Part shown: positions 1 to 11,603 of the stretch, piece after piece | Layout: each line of letters starts with the position of its first letter | How positions within the stretch are numbered: position 1 is the stretch's first letter | Source of the DNA: Trichodelitschia bisporula | Taxonomy: Eukaryota; Ascomycota; Dothideomycetes; Phaeotrichales; Phaeotrichaceae | Direction of reading: 5' to 3' | DNA: 64,000 nucleotides | Assembly: GCA_010356995.1 (NCBI GenBank) | Contig: ML996706.1 | Span: 569,509 to 633,508 of the forward strand | Notes under the pieces: generated by a model | The model's database searches: none | What the model saw: only the letters and a program-made list of their open reading frames with translations | What the model was told of the DNA's origin: nothing | Position numbers and translations under genes: made by a program

Positions 1-15
1 ACCTGCTAAGGTGCG

Positions 16-790
16 ATGGCTGCATGCAGGTACGGCCTGATAGCACCGAATACAACTGGAAGATGATGCCCTTTCCGAGCACCGTTCGAGCTATCAGGAG
101 TACGTCGCCTTCCTAGTATACCAGGAGTTTTAGCGCCTGTACCAGCTGCAAGTGTGGCTCATGGCCGCCGAAAGGATGGAGCACCTTCAACGCATCCAGT
201 TGTTCTTCTCCGAGTCTGCTGATAGGCGATAGCTGAATACACGTGCGACCTGTTAGCAGCGCGTAGAGCTGGAAGATGATGCTCTTTCCGAACGCGAGAG
301 CACGTCGCCTTCCTGGTATGCCAAGCGTTTCGGCGCCTGTACCTGCTGCGGGTGCGGCTCATGGCCACCGGAAGGATGGAGCACCTTCAACGCATCCAGT
401 TGCTCTTCTCCGGGGCTATTGAGGGGTGAGAGCTACATACACGTGCAACCCAGCTAGCCAGCGACGGGATAGCTGGAAGACGATACTCTTCCCGAACGCC
501 GTTCGGGATATCAGGAGCATGTCGCCCTCCTGGTATACCGAGAATTTTAGCGCATGTACTTGCTGCGGGTGTGGCTCATGGCCGCCGGAGAAATCGATCG
601 CCTTTAACACATCCAGTTGCTCTGCTCCAAATTTTTGAGGGGCGGTAGCTGCAGACACGTACGGCCTGTTAGCAGCGGGTAAAGCTGGAAGATAATACTC
701 TTCCCGAACGCCGTTCGGGATATCAGGAGCACGTCGCCCTCCTGGTATAACAGGCGTTTCAGCGTCTGTGCCTGCCGCACGTGCGCCCAC
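16..790 (-). pseudogene. Tandem fragments of a RecQ-like helicase gene
   Basis: Four head-to-tail copies of about 200-220 bp begin near 16, 228, 428 and 646. On the minus strand the best copies read through a helicase ATP-binding segment: QEGDVLLISRTAFGKS in the copy ending near 804, and QEGDMLLISRTAFGKS in the one before. A glutamine-containing stretch (HPQQ) precedes the GKS, and the lysine-serine of Walker A is kept. This resembles the start of the RecQ domain, including telomere-linked helicases of fungi. No DEAH box or later motif follows in any copy, so these are repeated gene pieces, not an enzyme. The copies differ by many substitutions and small indels, so the amplification is not recent. 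The family assignment rests on motif recognition only, and the sequence continues beyond the left edge. Confidence 0.55.
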
Positions 791-3700
791 ACCCATCTAG
801 CCATCGTAACCTCGGATCAACCTCCGCGGTGCCGGCGGACGAAACATCGGTAGAATCGAAAAACCTTGGACCAGAGCCAGATAATCCGAGCCGAGTGCCA
901 CCCATACTCTCAGCGAAACGGGGTTTCGAATTGGACGCCCTTTCCCACATTCGGTGCGCGATGGGTATATGACGGGCGTGGGACATCGCCGGGCTCGATG
1001 GTGTTGCGGAAGAGAGCAACCGGGCAGGTGTTTGTACGGGTACGGTACCAGAGCGATGGAACTCAAGGGCGCCAGCAGACAAAGCCCGGCTAGCATACTG
1101 GACGGAAGCCCTTGGTAGGGGGTGAGTCGAGGCCATGCGCGGCATCAGGAAGAAGTGCAGACCGCAGGCCGGGGTGTCCGTGGTCAATGAGTCTTTCTTG
1201 TGTCACAGCAGAGCAGATGGTTCGCAACTTCGGGTCTTCCTCGCAGGCACATCGCGGAGCGTGTGGCGGGCCAAGGGAGGCATTGCCGTGCCCCAGCTGG
1301 TGCGCTGAAGGCTTCGAGGAAATGATGAAACGTTTCCCAGAAGCGTCACACTACGTTCCAACAGTCGACTAGGCGTACCATTACAATTGCTGGGTTGTTG
1401 ATGGCGAAGAAGAGGCCCTTCCTGAAGGGATTATACACAACACTGACCACGGGCTGCTTGACGGCGGACAAGGAGGGCAAAATTGCTGTGCTCCGGAAGG
1501 CGTGAATGAAGTTCAGAGTCTCATCAATGGAGTCGACAACGAAAGTGAGTGGAACGCGCACTCCCGAGGCTCCCGGCTCCGCGTGCGGAGGGTGCGAGTC
1601 GGATTCGCCTCGTCGGGCTTAAGCCAAGGGACAGAGTGGAAAAGGATGCTCAGTTTTTGGAATTTATAGAGCCAACCACGCCCGTCGGCGGAGGCCTGGA
1701 CATCGAGCTCCTAAAGGAAGGGATGGAGTTTTTGGGCTGTCTGATTTTGGCGACGGGTAAGGGGAGTTGGTGTGAAAGTGAAGGGCCGGGTCGTATATTC
1801 TTCGGCCGGGACGGGTTCTCCAGGCCTGTATGGAGACCGGCCGGTTGCTGACTGAACTCACCGGGCGAAGGCGACCCATCCTTCGGGGTATGTAGGCGGC
1901 ACGTAAGACTTGGACTTCTTCGAGGGCTCGTCAGCCCAATTTGAAGCGTCTTTCTTTCGCCGCTTGGAGGCGGCCTCAATGCCGGCATGGGTGCTGGCGC
2001 TGGCAAGCTCCCTAGCCGTATCCAGCGACGCAGCAATCCCCTTCGTCGGAACGATGGAGCGACCGCTGGAAGACCTCGGTGCTGGCGAAACACCGACGGT
2101 GGCTCGCGGCGCTTTGACGAGAATGACTGCGGTTGAGCATGTCGGCGGTGGTTGGCTTGTAATTGCGGATGGAGATGGGTGCCTCGTGAACCTCTATACG
2201 TGGGCTGAGAGAGCAGCCTGCGACGAGGGCGCACCGCTCACATGCCGCACGAACGTCGTGAGTTGAGTTTTTGTGATTCTTCATGTGGATGGCGTAGGCA
2301 GAGTTAATGTGTTCAAGCGCCACGACGCTTGAACATGTGCACGATGGCTGACTCGAAGCTATGGGTGAGATAGACGCCTTGCGGACCAGATACGAATTCC
2401 ACCAGAGTAGCGTGCGGCGACTGCGGACCGATCAAATGTCGCACGAATATCGTGAGTTGAGTTCTTGTGGTTCTTCACGTCACTGGAATGTACGCCGAAG
2501 CATCTCATTTTTGATCTTCGCGAAGAGGGCCGGGGCCGTCGGAATATCAAAGAAACGCTCCATCCAGATCTTCGCTTTCAGCTCCGACGAAAGTTGCTTC
2601 ACCAGCCACACCCGGAGCTCATGGTGCAAGTTCTTCATATCGATGACGTAGGCAGCGTTCATGTGTTCAAGCGCCACGTCGGGTGCCTTCTTCGTGCCGT
2701 AGCGGAAATGAGAATGAGTGCGAAGGTGGGAGGAATAGATGGAAGTGACAAGAAGATACCGGTGAGATTGACAAGACCGGAGGCGAGAATCGCAGCTTGA
2801 AGCTCCGGTGTGCAAACGCCATCGCTTGTTAGCTATACCCAAAGCGCAGCTGAAGAACGAGAAACAGCTCTTGTATATAATCGGCACAGACCACAGTGTA
2901 GAAGAGAACGCGGAAGGCAACGGAAGTATGCGTTGATGGTTGAAGGTGGTAATGTCATCGCGCTTGGGGAAGATTCGGAGAATGTCCGAGGACTCTTATG
3001 TGGCCCGGATGGCTGCACTCCAAATCAGAGACTGAAGCTGGGGTAAGCGCCAGGCGCCATGTCATCGCTGGACTGAGCCTACCCGAGAAGAGTGTTGGCA
3101 TTGTTGTAGCTGCGCATGGAAACAAGGTGAGGTACTGGCGGGACCGTTCGTGTCGGGTTCTTGCGCCGCAGTCGAAGTATATCTACACTCTGTCAGGGTG
3201 GCGCAGATGCGGTGAAGGCGGAAGAGCTTGCCTTGTTTTTCGGATTAGTCTTTAGCTTCGCGAAGATGTTTTGCGACTCGGTCTTCGTTGCGACAGACGT
3301 GTTGAGCAACCATAAGAGAGAATGTTAGGAGTAAGGAGCGTCTGCGTGGAGAAGAGAGATGCAGCGTCAAATATTGGGAATTGACCAAAGCGGCGCGAAC
3401 ACGTCCTCAAAGCGATCGACGCTGCGTCGAGTAACTTTCAGACGGGCAGTTAAAATGATGGCGGTGCTGGGCTTCTGTGCGTGCATTGAAGGAAAAAGGA
3501 TGCCAAGTTGAACGAGCTGAAGAGCCGTGACAACGAGAGAAGCAGTCCAGCGCCGGCCGTTGTCGAAGAACGAAGAAATGATGTGGTCTGCCTTGGCGAT
3601 TGAAATCTCGCGCCGGCACCGCCTCCACCGGTAAATCCGAAGAGCGTGCCCACCCAGCAAGCTTGATGTTAAACCATCGCTGCTGGCACCGGACGCATGC

Positions 3701-4798
3701 TTGCGAACCTGAGCGCCCTCCAGAACTCTGTCCCGCAGCCACGTCCAGAAGGAGATCCCGCAGACCAGCTGACCTCAGGGAGTGTCCAAGCGGGCCAGAA
3801 CGGGAGTAGGCAAGACGGGTGCTGAGGGTAGGATGGATGTGCGATAGCGTGAAAGGAGTGTTTCACAGGCGCAGTTTCGGAAAGGGTTTGGTGCACCGAG
3901 AGAAACAGGAACACGGATGCTTGGGGTGAGTTTGGAGCGCCCGCGAGCGGACACCGCATGTCGAGAGGTACCAGACCGCTCCATGCCCTGTGTCAGGGGA
4001 TGTTGAGTCCGGTGAGCCGATATGGTGGGCGCGATGAGCGCGGGCCGAGGGCATCGGAAAGGCAGAACGGATGGTGAAGCATGGCGGTTGGAAGCTTCAT
4101 CGAAGTATAAAAGATGACGTCGTCCTTGATGTCAGTGGTGGTAGATTTGTGATTAAGGTGAAATACCCTCAGCACGACCGATGACCAGTATATACGTCAA
4201 AAGAACTCCTCACGGAACCGTATAGGGCCTGCCTTGTCAAGCATCACATGGCGTTGGAGCATGGCGATGTCAGAGCTCCGGTTGCGCTCCTCGTGCTCCG
4301 GATACATCGGCAGGGCATCCTTCACGAAGGCACTACTATTAGCAAGCAGCCGTGTAATCAGTCGATAACGCACCTTGTCCTTGAGAATCTTCGCCACTGT
4401 CAGAAAGATTGGCATATATAGCTATACAGTTGATGGATGAAGAGTGACCGTCAACACAAAGACGGCGTGCGTATATACCTAGTGGACGAAGAGAGATCAT
4501 CAACCCGCGGGGTGGCGAGCGTATATATCGCCCCCCATTCAACACCTAGGGACAAAGCAAGAAACAAGCACACGGGATAGACGTGACTCACGGCGGGCAA
4601 ATGCCGAACGCTGGGGAGCAGGTTTGAACAACGCCGCTTGCCGTGGCGGGACAAACACCAAAGCGGATGCGAGCAAGCGGTTTGCCGAAATATCTTTCAA
4701 TCGACCGCGGGCAAGTGCGGCCATATCGTCTATCATCTACTGTGATATCACGAGAGCCTACATACCGTCAGCCTTCGCTTTTACGGGGTATACACGCA
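791..4798. other. Gene-poor relic region
   Basis: Apart from the phosphatase fragment, I find no gene I can support. Short degenerate repeats lie at about 2256-2325, 2448-2480 and 2618-2690. Each contains a minus-strand phrase like ALEHINSAYAIHMKN or ALEHMNAAYVIDMKN, so one coding segment seems to have been copied and eroded. A minus-strand frame at 4197-4415 (72 codons) looks protein-like but matches nothing I know. The region probably belongs with the helicase pieces as an accumulation of broken gene copies. Confidence 0.4.
1346..1561 (-). pseudogene. Inositol monophosphatase family fragment
   Basis: The minus-strand frame reads like the central part of an inositol monophosphatase (IMPase/QutG type): FVVDSIDETLNFIHAF, then a hydrophobic stretch, then PVVSVVYNPF. 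In the family the metal-binding motif is D-P-I-D-G-T followed by NF-hydrophobic-H, and PVVGVVYNP is a conserved strand. Here the motif is D-S-I-D-E-T, with the usual Pro and Gly replaced. Only about 70 of some 270-300 family residues are present, ending in a stop. I found no convincing N-terminal or C-terminal portion on either side. It lies among other gene relics, so I read it as a decayed fragment of a once functional enzyme gene. A small exon of a badly eroded gene is the alternative. Confidence 0.6.
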
Positions 4799-7593
4799 TC
4801 ATCCCGTCCCCGCCCCCTTGTCCACCGTCTCCTTGTCCCCCGTCTTTCCCTTCTTTCTCCTTGGCTTCCCCTCCTCCGGCACCGGCAGCTTCTTCCTCCC
4901 CGGCTTCTGCTTCGGCCCAAACACAACCGGCGCCTTCCACGTCCTCTTCCTCTTCTCCCCCTTCTCCCCGGGCAACCGCAACTTCTTCCGCCTGCCCGGT
5001 CTCATCTTCGGCCCAAACACTACCTCCCCGCAAATCTTCGTCAAACCCCCGTTATGCCAAGTTTCCGCGCGCGGGTACGTCCGCGGCCGCCGTATACGCC
5101 TCGACGCCTCCCCCCCCGCCGCGCGGATCTGATCCGCCTTCATCTTGACCACGAAACGCGGCACTACGCCGCTGAACGTCTCTAAAGCAAAGTCCCATAT
5201 CTCGTGCCAGCCCACCGCGCTTAGCTCCAGCGGCCCGGGGAGGACCCCGAACCTGGGGGCGGTGGCCTCGCCCGGCCCCGCGCCCGGCGTCGGCAGCGTG
5301 ACCCACCGCCGCACCGCACCGGGCACTTCCTCCTTCCTGTGCGAGACAACGATCAGCGCCTGCTCGTCCGTCAAGCCGCGGATCGTGACCAGCCCCGCGC
5401 GGACATGGTCCGAGATCCGCGCCGGCGGCTCGCGCGCCTGCATGTTCATCGTGGAGCGGCGGAAGTGGCGATGCACCGCCTCCTCCCCCTTACTCAGGAA
5501 CAAAATACACTTGTCGCGCGCCGCGTCGTCCATGCCGCTGAACGCCTCGTCCAGGACCACGACATCGGGCTGCGCGATAATGGCGCGCAGAAACAGCGCC
5601 ACACGCTGCGCACTAAAGTCCAGCTCTCCAAAGCGCACATCGTCCGCAAAGGCCATCGAGCTCTCATCCAGCGCCTGCGCGCGCAGCTTAGCGCTCAACT
5701 CCTTCCGGATCGTGAACCAGCGCTTGCCGTGGCGGTCGGGCGGGGGCGCGACTTGCTCGGTGCTGAACGGGTCGTAGCACTTGGCGCCGTCGAAGTTGGG
5801 GTCTAGCTCTGGGGCGAACCAGCGCAGGGCGGCGGAGACGCGCACGTCGATTGCGTTGGTGAGTTTGGGGCGGGCGAGGGGCGCGTCGGCCCAGGCGGAT
5901 TCGAGGACGCGTCGCACGGAGAGGTGTTTGGGGAAGAAGGCGTGAACTTCGGGGGAGGAGTGGCCGATGCGGCGCTGGAGGGCGAAGAGCGGGATGCCGG
6001 GTTTGCCGGGGGAGGGGAGGCGGGATTGGCCGAAGTGCTTGATGGGGAGGGAGTAGGATTGGGGGTGGTCGGAGGTGAGGAGGCTGATGAGTGTGGTTTT
6101 GCCCGAGCCTGGGCGATGTTAGATCCTGTAGCTAGACGTATGGGGAACGTACCGTTGGCCCCAAAGACGCCCCAGCGCTCGCCGCGGCGAATCGTCCACC
6201 ACAGGCCCTGACGCTGCTCCCCTTCAACCTCCTGCGTCCAGTCGCCCAGCACCGTCTTATCCCCATACGCAACCTTAACCCCCTCCATCTCAATCAGCGG
6301 CTCGCCCACTACCTCCGGCCCAAACAATTTGCCATACCCATCGCGACTCTGAAGCCATGACTTGGGGGACTTCTCCAGCGCGCCCCTCTGCCGCAGCTTG
6401 AACTCGCGGCAGAAGTATATGTAGTTCTTGTCGATATAAGAGTTCAGCACCTGGTACAGCTTCGACACATGCCCCTTGAGATGCTGCGCCACCTCGTACA
6501 GCTCCGCGTCTTGCGCGCTGATCGCCGTGTGCGGGTCGTGGAATCCCCTACCGTGCACCGCCTCCCCCCGCTTGCTCAGCGACTCAAGCACCTTGTCCAT
6601 GGGACCCTGCTCCAGGATATCGAAGCCACGGCTCACGTAGATCAGATGCGTGACCCACGCAGGTATATGCTCGTCCGGCCTAAGGGAAAACAACACGCGC
6701 GGCGCCCGCTCCACAGCCACCGAGTGAAGAAGATTAGAAACAAACTTCACGCTCGCAGGATCAAGCCCCATAAACGCGCCATCCACAAGCACCAACTCGG
6801 GCCTCATCGCCAGCGCCCTCGCAATCTTCGCCCGCCTCATCTGTCCATTACTCAGCGCCTCTACCGGGCGCTCCTCCAACCCGCCCAGCCCCACCCCTTG
6901 CAAAATATACCTCACCTCCTCTTCACTCGGCCAGAACCCCACCTCCCCATCTACCAGCGCATTCAGCCCCATCCGCCCGCCCACGTACTCCGCGACGCTG
7001 GCCCCGCGATCCCCGCCCCAGGCCTCGTACCGCGAGGCTAAATACCCACCCCCTGCCTTCACGCGCTCGGCGTCGAAGCCAATGTACGCGATTGCGGATT
7101 CGGGGGTACGCCAGTGGGGCCGCGCAGCGGCGAAGGCGGGGTCGCTGAGGAGCGGGTATCGCCGCGCGGTCGGCGGGACGCACGAATAGGATCCACGGAG
7201 CATTTGTAGGAAGGAGGTGCGGGAGAGGGCGGCGGCGGACATTACGGCCCAGTGTTGTTCGGCGGGGGCGGGCGGGGAGGTGGGGGACGTGTCGTCGGTG
7301 GGAGTTGGGTCGGGGGCGCCTCCGATTTTCATTGTGAGGCCGCTGAACATGGGGGGATTCCCCGCTCTGGCCGTCTCCTCGGATAGCACCGCTGTGAGCG
7401 GATGTCGGTAGAAGGTCGCATCCTTGATGTCAATTAGCGGGAGATCCGAAAAGCCTTCATCACGGCGTCGCGAAGCGGCATGAATTCGCGCGGTCGCGGT
7501 GTATGTGAGTCCAAGGGGTAGTATGAGTCCGGGATGTATTCGCCGTCCAGCATGAGTATAGGCGCGTATTCGCACGGGGCGTGCGAGCAACAT
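4799..7593 (-). CDS. Soluble twin-cassette ABC ATPase (YDR061W-like)
   Basis: Two exons (7593-6153 and 6108-4799) encode about 916 residues. The 44-bp intron (GTACGT...CCCAG with a CTAAC branch) splits the second Walker A, and splicing restores GVFGANGSGKTTLIS. There are no membrane spans: it has two nucleotide-binding domains, like yeast YDR061W and bacterial ModF/PhrA-type proteins. Domain 1 has an LSNGQ signature and LVLVDGAFMGLDP, but its Walker A position reads WAVMSAAALSRTS, lacking the glycines and lysine, and the catalytic Glu after Walker B is Gly. Domain 2 has intact Walker A and VVVLDEAFSGMD, with a divergent signature (LDFSAQR). The C-terminus is a lysine/arginine-rich tail. I chose the ATG at 7593 because the first 40 residues then resemble a mitochondrial presequence; the frame stays open to 7827. 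Its substrate is unknown. It is divergent from the small gene at 7804. Confidence 0.85.
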
Positions 7594-7803
7594 TGGTGTC
7601 GTAGTCCTCCAGCAGGGGTCGTGATGACTTTTTGGAGTTGAAGTCGAAATACGCGGAGCCACTCGCGCCAAGCTTGCGGGGTTAGCGGCGTTAGCCCGCG
7701 TGGCGGGATGACGCCGGCCGAGGCTAGCTCCTCCGCGTCGCAACCTCACGCATCGCCAACTTCGACGCCACTTCGACATTATCAACTCCCTGGTGCAATT
7801 GCG

Positions 7804-8058
7804 ATGTTTTCTACGCTCCAGCCCCATCGGCCGCAGGTGCGTCGTACTCCTTGTTGGATTAGCAGAAAGCTAATGCGAATTCAGGTCCGCCCGAATCCGT
7901 TCCCGGCGCAGCAGACAAGGCAATATGATCCCGCGACGACGCATCCCGTTTTCTTCAGCGGGACGCTGCGCAAAGCGCCGGCGGCTAGGATGAATGCGGG
8001 GACGAATCCGGCAGCGGCGGGATATGTGGTGCAAGAGAGGAGGGAGGTTAAATTGTGA
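7804..8058 (+). CDS. Small conserved-looking protein, two exons
   Basis: The exons are 7804-7836 and 7885-8058, giving about 68 residues. The 48-bp intron has GTGCGT at its donor, GCTAATG as branch point and TTCAG as acceptor. Its length is a multiple of three and it has no stop, so retention would insert 16 residues. The protein starts MFSTLQPHRPQ, continues VRPNPFPAQQTRQYDP and ends in a charged REVKL tail. The N-terminal Arg/Pro-rich half without acids could be an organelle-targeting peptide, but this is inference. The upstream in-frame ATG at 7708 is possible. The start at 7804 lies 210 bp from the divergent ABC gene, implying a shared promoter. I do not recognise the family. Confidence 0.5.
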   Translation: MFSTLQPHRPQVRRTPCWISRKLMRIQVRPNPFPAQQTRQYDPATTHPVFFSGTLRKAPAARMNAGTNPAAAGYVVQERREVKL

Positions 8059-8508
8059 TGGAGGGGGTGGGGCGGGATGCTGGTTTTTACGGAACGATAG
8101 GATATGCGGTGATGATGGTTTAAGCGCGCGATGGGATACACACAAATGCATATTATTTACTGTACAAGCTCGGGAGTATGCACATGCTTAACCCTTCGTA
8201 TGATGGCCAGGGGCCTCAGTGTTGGGGTTAGGTATGGGGTTGTGGTTGGTGATTTGACGGGCTTTAATGGGTATGGACTGGGAGGGAGGATAGGGAGGGG
8301 GACGGTTAGGTGGCGGCATGAGAGTTAGGGTTAGGGTTAAGGAACGTTGGGGATGTGGTGCGGGTACGTCAACTGTTCTCGCCGGCCCCAGGCCGCATCG
8401 CGAGCACGACACCGTGAACAAGAGACGAGATATCCACAAATGCATTGATATACAAACCAACAAAGTATGCACAAGCCCAGCCCTCCAACCCATATCCTTA
8501 CACACCTC
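8059..8508. other. Intergenic, with short telomere-like repeat
   Basis: No gene is visible between the small plus-strand gene and the 3' end of the convergent acyltransferase gene. It contains two and a half TTAGGG units at 8325-8339, set in G-rich sequence. Confidence 0.6.
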
Positions 8509-10963
8509 TCATAACCTCCCCAAATCCACCCGTCTCCTCCGTCCCCTCGCCCTAACCTCCCCCCCCGCCCCCCTCTCCTCCTCAAACAACAACCCCCCCA
8601 CAGTCTCCACCAACCCCAGCACCCTCCTCCTCACCGTCCCCCCATCCCGCCTATTCTTCCCCTCCCTCCTAAACGCACTAATCCCCTCCGCAAACTCCCA
8701 CAGCCTGCCCTCAGCCCTCACCTTCCCATCCTCCCCGCGCATCGGAACCCACTCCTCTGCCAGCCTCACAACCTCCCCGCGCGGTCCCTTACTAACAACC
8801 ACAATCCCCTCCTCCTCAAACCTTGCGTACGCATTCTTAAGCGTCTCTTTGTTGACAGCCTCAAAGTAGCTCAGATCCCCTTGGTGATACAACGTCTTGC
8901 CCAGCACCTGCGCCGCATTCTGCACCGCCTTCATCCCCAACCACGCACTTCCCCCCTCCGTCCCCGCCGGCGGCGCAAGCATAATCAGCGACACGGCACC
9001 CAGCCAACTCGCCTCCACAAACGGCCAAATCAGGAAACAATAGAAGTCGAAGTTCTCCCGTCCCGATTCCCTCTCCTTCGCACTCAACTCCACGGTCAAA
9101 ATCTCCCCCTTCCCTTCCTCATCCCCGACCCCAGCCGCATGGGTCACGGTAAGAACAGCATCCCCCTCGAGTCTCGCCACCGTCCTTGCGAGATTGGCAT
9201 CCAGCCCTTCAGGCGGGAAGATAAATTCGCCGCGGAAGAGCTGAGAGAGGAAGAAGACGGCCCGGCGTAGGTCGGACCAGGGCATGCGTTCTGCGGCTGC
9301 GCCGCCGCCGGCTTTGACGCGGGTGTAGAGTGCGGCGGAGACGAGGGCTTCGAGGATGAAGAGGTGGATTGTCATGTTGCGGTAGAAGGAGAGTTGGAAT
9401 CTGCTCCGCGTTAGTGAAGGCTCCATGCCAAAGAGTGGCGACTTACCGGTCGACGGCGAAGTAGGTCTCTTCGACGAGGCCGTCTACTCGTCCTACGAGC
9501 CCGCTCCCGAGTACTTCCAACCCGCGCTCGACGACCACGCCCGTCGGCTGCCCGCCAAAATGCGCGACTCGTCCACCCGCCGCGCGAACCCGCTCGCACA
9601 GCCACTCCACCCGCCGAATCAACTCCGCGCGCCCAACCCCACGGCCCCTCAGCGTAAGTAGCACCGTGCCAATAAGCGCCGTGGGCATCGTAACGCTAAC
9701 CTCATTAATATCTGCCAGCACGCGGTACCCCAAACTCCTCAACAACCGCACCCTGCGCTCCGGCTCCGTCTCCAGCGGGCCCGGCACGGCATCAAACCGC
9801 GCGAACTGGTCGACGCAGAACTCGCGCAGAGACCATGGCTTGTGGAACCGCACGTCGACGCGGCCGAGCTTGAGGCTGAGGATGGACGAGGCGGAGAGAA
9901 AGTCCCGGAGATTTTCCTTCGGTTTGGGTTGTCCGAGGAGTTCGCTGATGTAGCTGTCGACCTCGATAACCTTGTCGTATGCCGTGCTAACCGGGCAGAC
10001 GATCGCGTCCTCAACCCGGCCGGAGAGCACGCTGTCGAGTAAAAAGCGCAAGATGCCGAATTTCGGGCCCAGCAGCTTCCCCGTCCTACTCCGCCCTCCC
10101 TCAATGAAACACTCAAAATTGAACCCGCCCTGCAGCAACGTATCAATATACGCCTGCACCAACGTGCCATAAAGCTGATCATCCCCAAAACTCCGTCTAA
10201 TCCACATCGCCCCCGCATGTTGCAAAAACGGCCCCACCAGCGGAAAATTAAGATTATCCCCAGCCACAACCGTCGGAAGCCCAATCCCCAACCTGTAACA
10301 TATAATCTGCAGCGAGACATAGTCCACATGGCTCTTATGACAGGGCAAGAAAATAATGCTCTGCTTCTTCTTCGCCGCTTGCGCCGCGACGTGCCGGAGC
10401 GCAACGACCTCTTCGCTGCTGACGTGGATCCCCTGGTGGTACGCGCGGGTCAGGAGTTGCGTGACGAGGTAATACGCGCTGCGGATGAAGCGCTTGGAAT
10501 CCATCTTGCAAATCATCGCATCGGTCCATTTATCCGCCACATCGCCCAACTGCGCCCTCAACACCCTCTCCCTCGCCTCCCTTTCCTCAGCAGCACACAA
10601 ATGCCCACCAACCTCCACCTCCACCCTCCTCCTCGCCAGCTCCGCGATCTTAGCCTGCAGCATCGGACTCCCGAGCACAGCATCGCGCATCTTCTCACTG
10701 AACCCGGGGTAAAAAATTGGCTGCCCGACCACATCTTCATAGCTCCTCCATCCCGTCCCACTAACATGCAGCCCGACTTCGCGGAAGAAATCGAGCGGCG
10801 CGCGACGAAACCGTGCCATCGTCTCGATGAGCTCGCGCTCCGAATCGGTCTGCGCGGTGAAGCCCGGTGGGTGGAGGCTGACTTCGGAACCCAGAATGGA
10901 GAGGTCGGGCGGCATGGTGACATCGCCTGAGGGCGCCATGGCTGGATCGTCGGGGGGTGGCAT
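8509..10963 (-). CDS. Glycerone-/glycerol-3-phosphate acyltransferase (GNPAT/PlsB type)
   Basis: Exons 10963-9447 and 9400-8509 encode about 802 residues. The 46-bp intron has GTAAGT, a CACTAACGC branch and GCAG, and the junction reads AVDRFQLSFYRN. The acyltransferase block is clear: HKSHVDYVS (HX4D) near residue 213, GAMWIRR, FIEGGRSRTGK, and a later VCPVSTAYDK. This is the glycerolipid acyltransferase family of animal peroxisomal DHAPAT and bacterial PlsB, which acylates sn-1 of dihydroxyacetone phosphate or glycerol 3-phosphate. Size and a long helical C-terminal region fit the family. I see no clear C-terminal SKL-type peroxisomal signal (it ends DLGRL), so the location is open. The ATG at 10963 opens a proline-rich leader. 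An upstream short exon cannot be excluded. Confidence 0.88.
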
Positions 10964-11507
10964 CGTTGTGAGTGGTAACGCGTTGATGTGTTTTCAATGG
11001 GAAGGTGGAGGTGACGTGCGTCGATGTGGCAGCGTTGGGGATAGGTGTGGCTGGAGCTTGTTGAGCGCCACGACGCTCTTCCGCGGGTCGCGGAGTCACG
11101 TTGCCGAGGCACGGCCGGGTGAGAACAGGCTCATTGGAGCGGTGGTGCTACTCTACGAGCGACAACGCCGACAAAGACAACGACAGCGATACACAACGAC
11201 AGCGAAACACAATGCGCCCAGAGACACGCAGCGCCGCGCCGGCGTATAACAGGTGCAGGCACCGACACGCTGCAGGCCAATGCTGCAGGTATATATTGAC
11301 TGCACATCCACGTCAGCTCCCCGGCCTGCTGGTTATCCAAGTTCACGTCTCGACGGAACATGCAACTCCAGCGAATTGTTCTCGACGATGTTTATCTACG
11401 GTGGTTATCAGGTTTCTGCACGCATTTCGGCATCCGGGTAGGCTGAACGAAGCTACATGGCCAATGGATAAAAAGAAGCGCTCATGAGGGAGCAAAGGGG
11501 TGGATTC
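10964..11507. other. Intergenic region upstream of the acyltransferase
   Basis: I see no gene. It presumably holds the acyltransferase promoter, and lies next to the tRNA-Ile 3' end. Confidence 0.5.
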
Positions 11508-11603
11508 TGGTCAGTACGGGGGTCGAACCCGCGACCTTGGCGTGTACAAGTACATTCAAGACTCATATTAGCACCACGCTCTAACCAACTGAGCTAACCG
11601 ACC
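11508..11603 (-). tRNA. tRNA-Ile: tRNA-Ile(AAU) with 22-nt intron
   Basis: On the minus strand the 5' acceptor arm GGTCGGT pairs with ACTGACC followed by discriminator A. The D arm GCTC...GAGC and the T arm CGGGTTCGACCCCCG are intact. The anticodon stem TGGTG/CGCCA closes the loop C-T-AAT-A, then a 22-nt intron at 11565-11544, then A. The intron sits one base 3' of the anticodon, the canonical place for nuclear tRNA introns. The mature tRNA is 74 nt before CCA addition. It decodes AUU and, after A34-to-I editing, AUC and AUA. It has no close neighbours in a gene-poor stretch. Confidence 0.95.

Noticed and set aside
1-4798. Repeat-induced point mutation of the relic region
   Set aside because: The region stays GC-rich and shows no strong excess of TpA, so decay looks like ordinary drift.
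4623-5185. Plus-strand Ser/Pro-rich frames
   Set aside because: They are the complement of the Lys/Arg/Glu-rich tail of the ABC protein.
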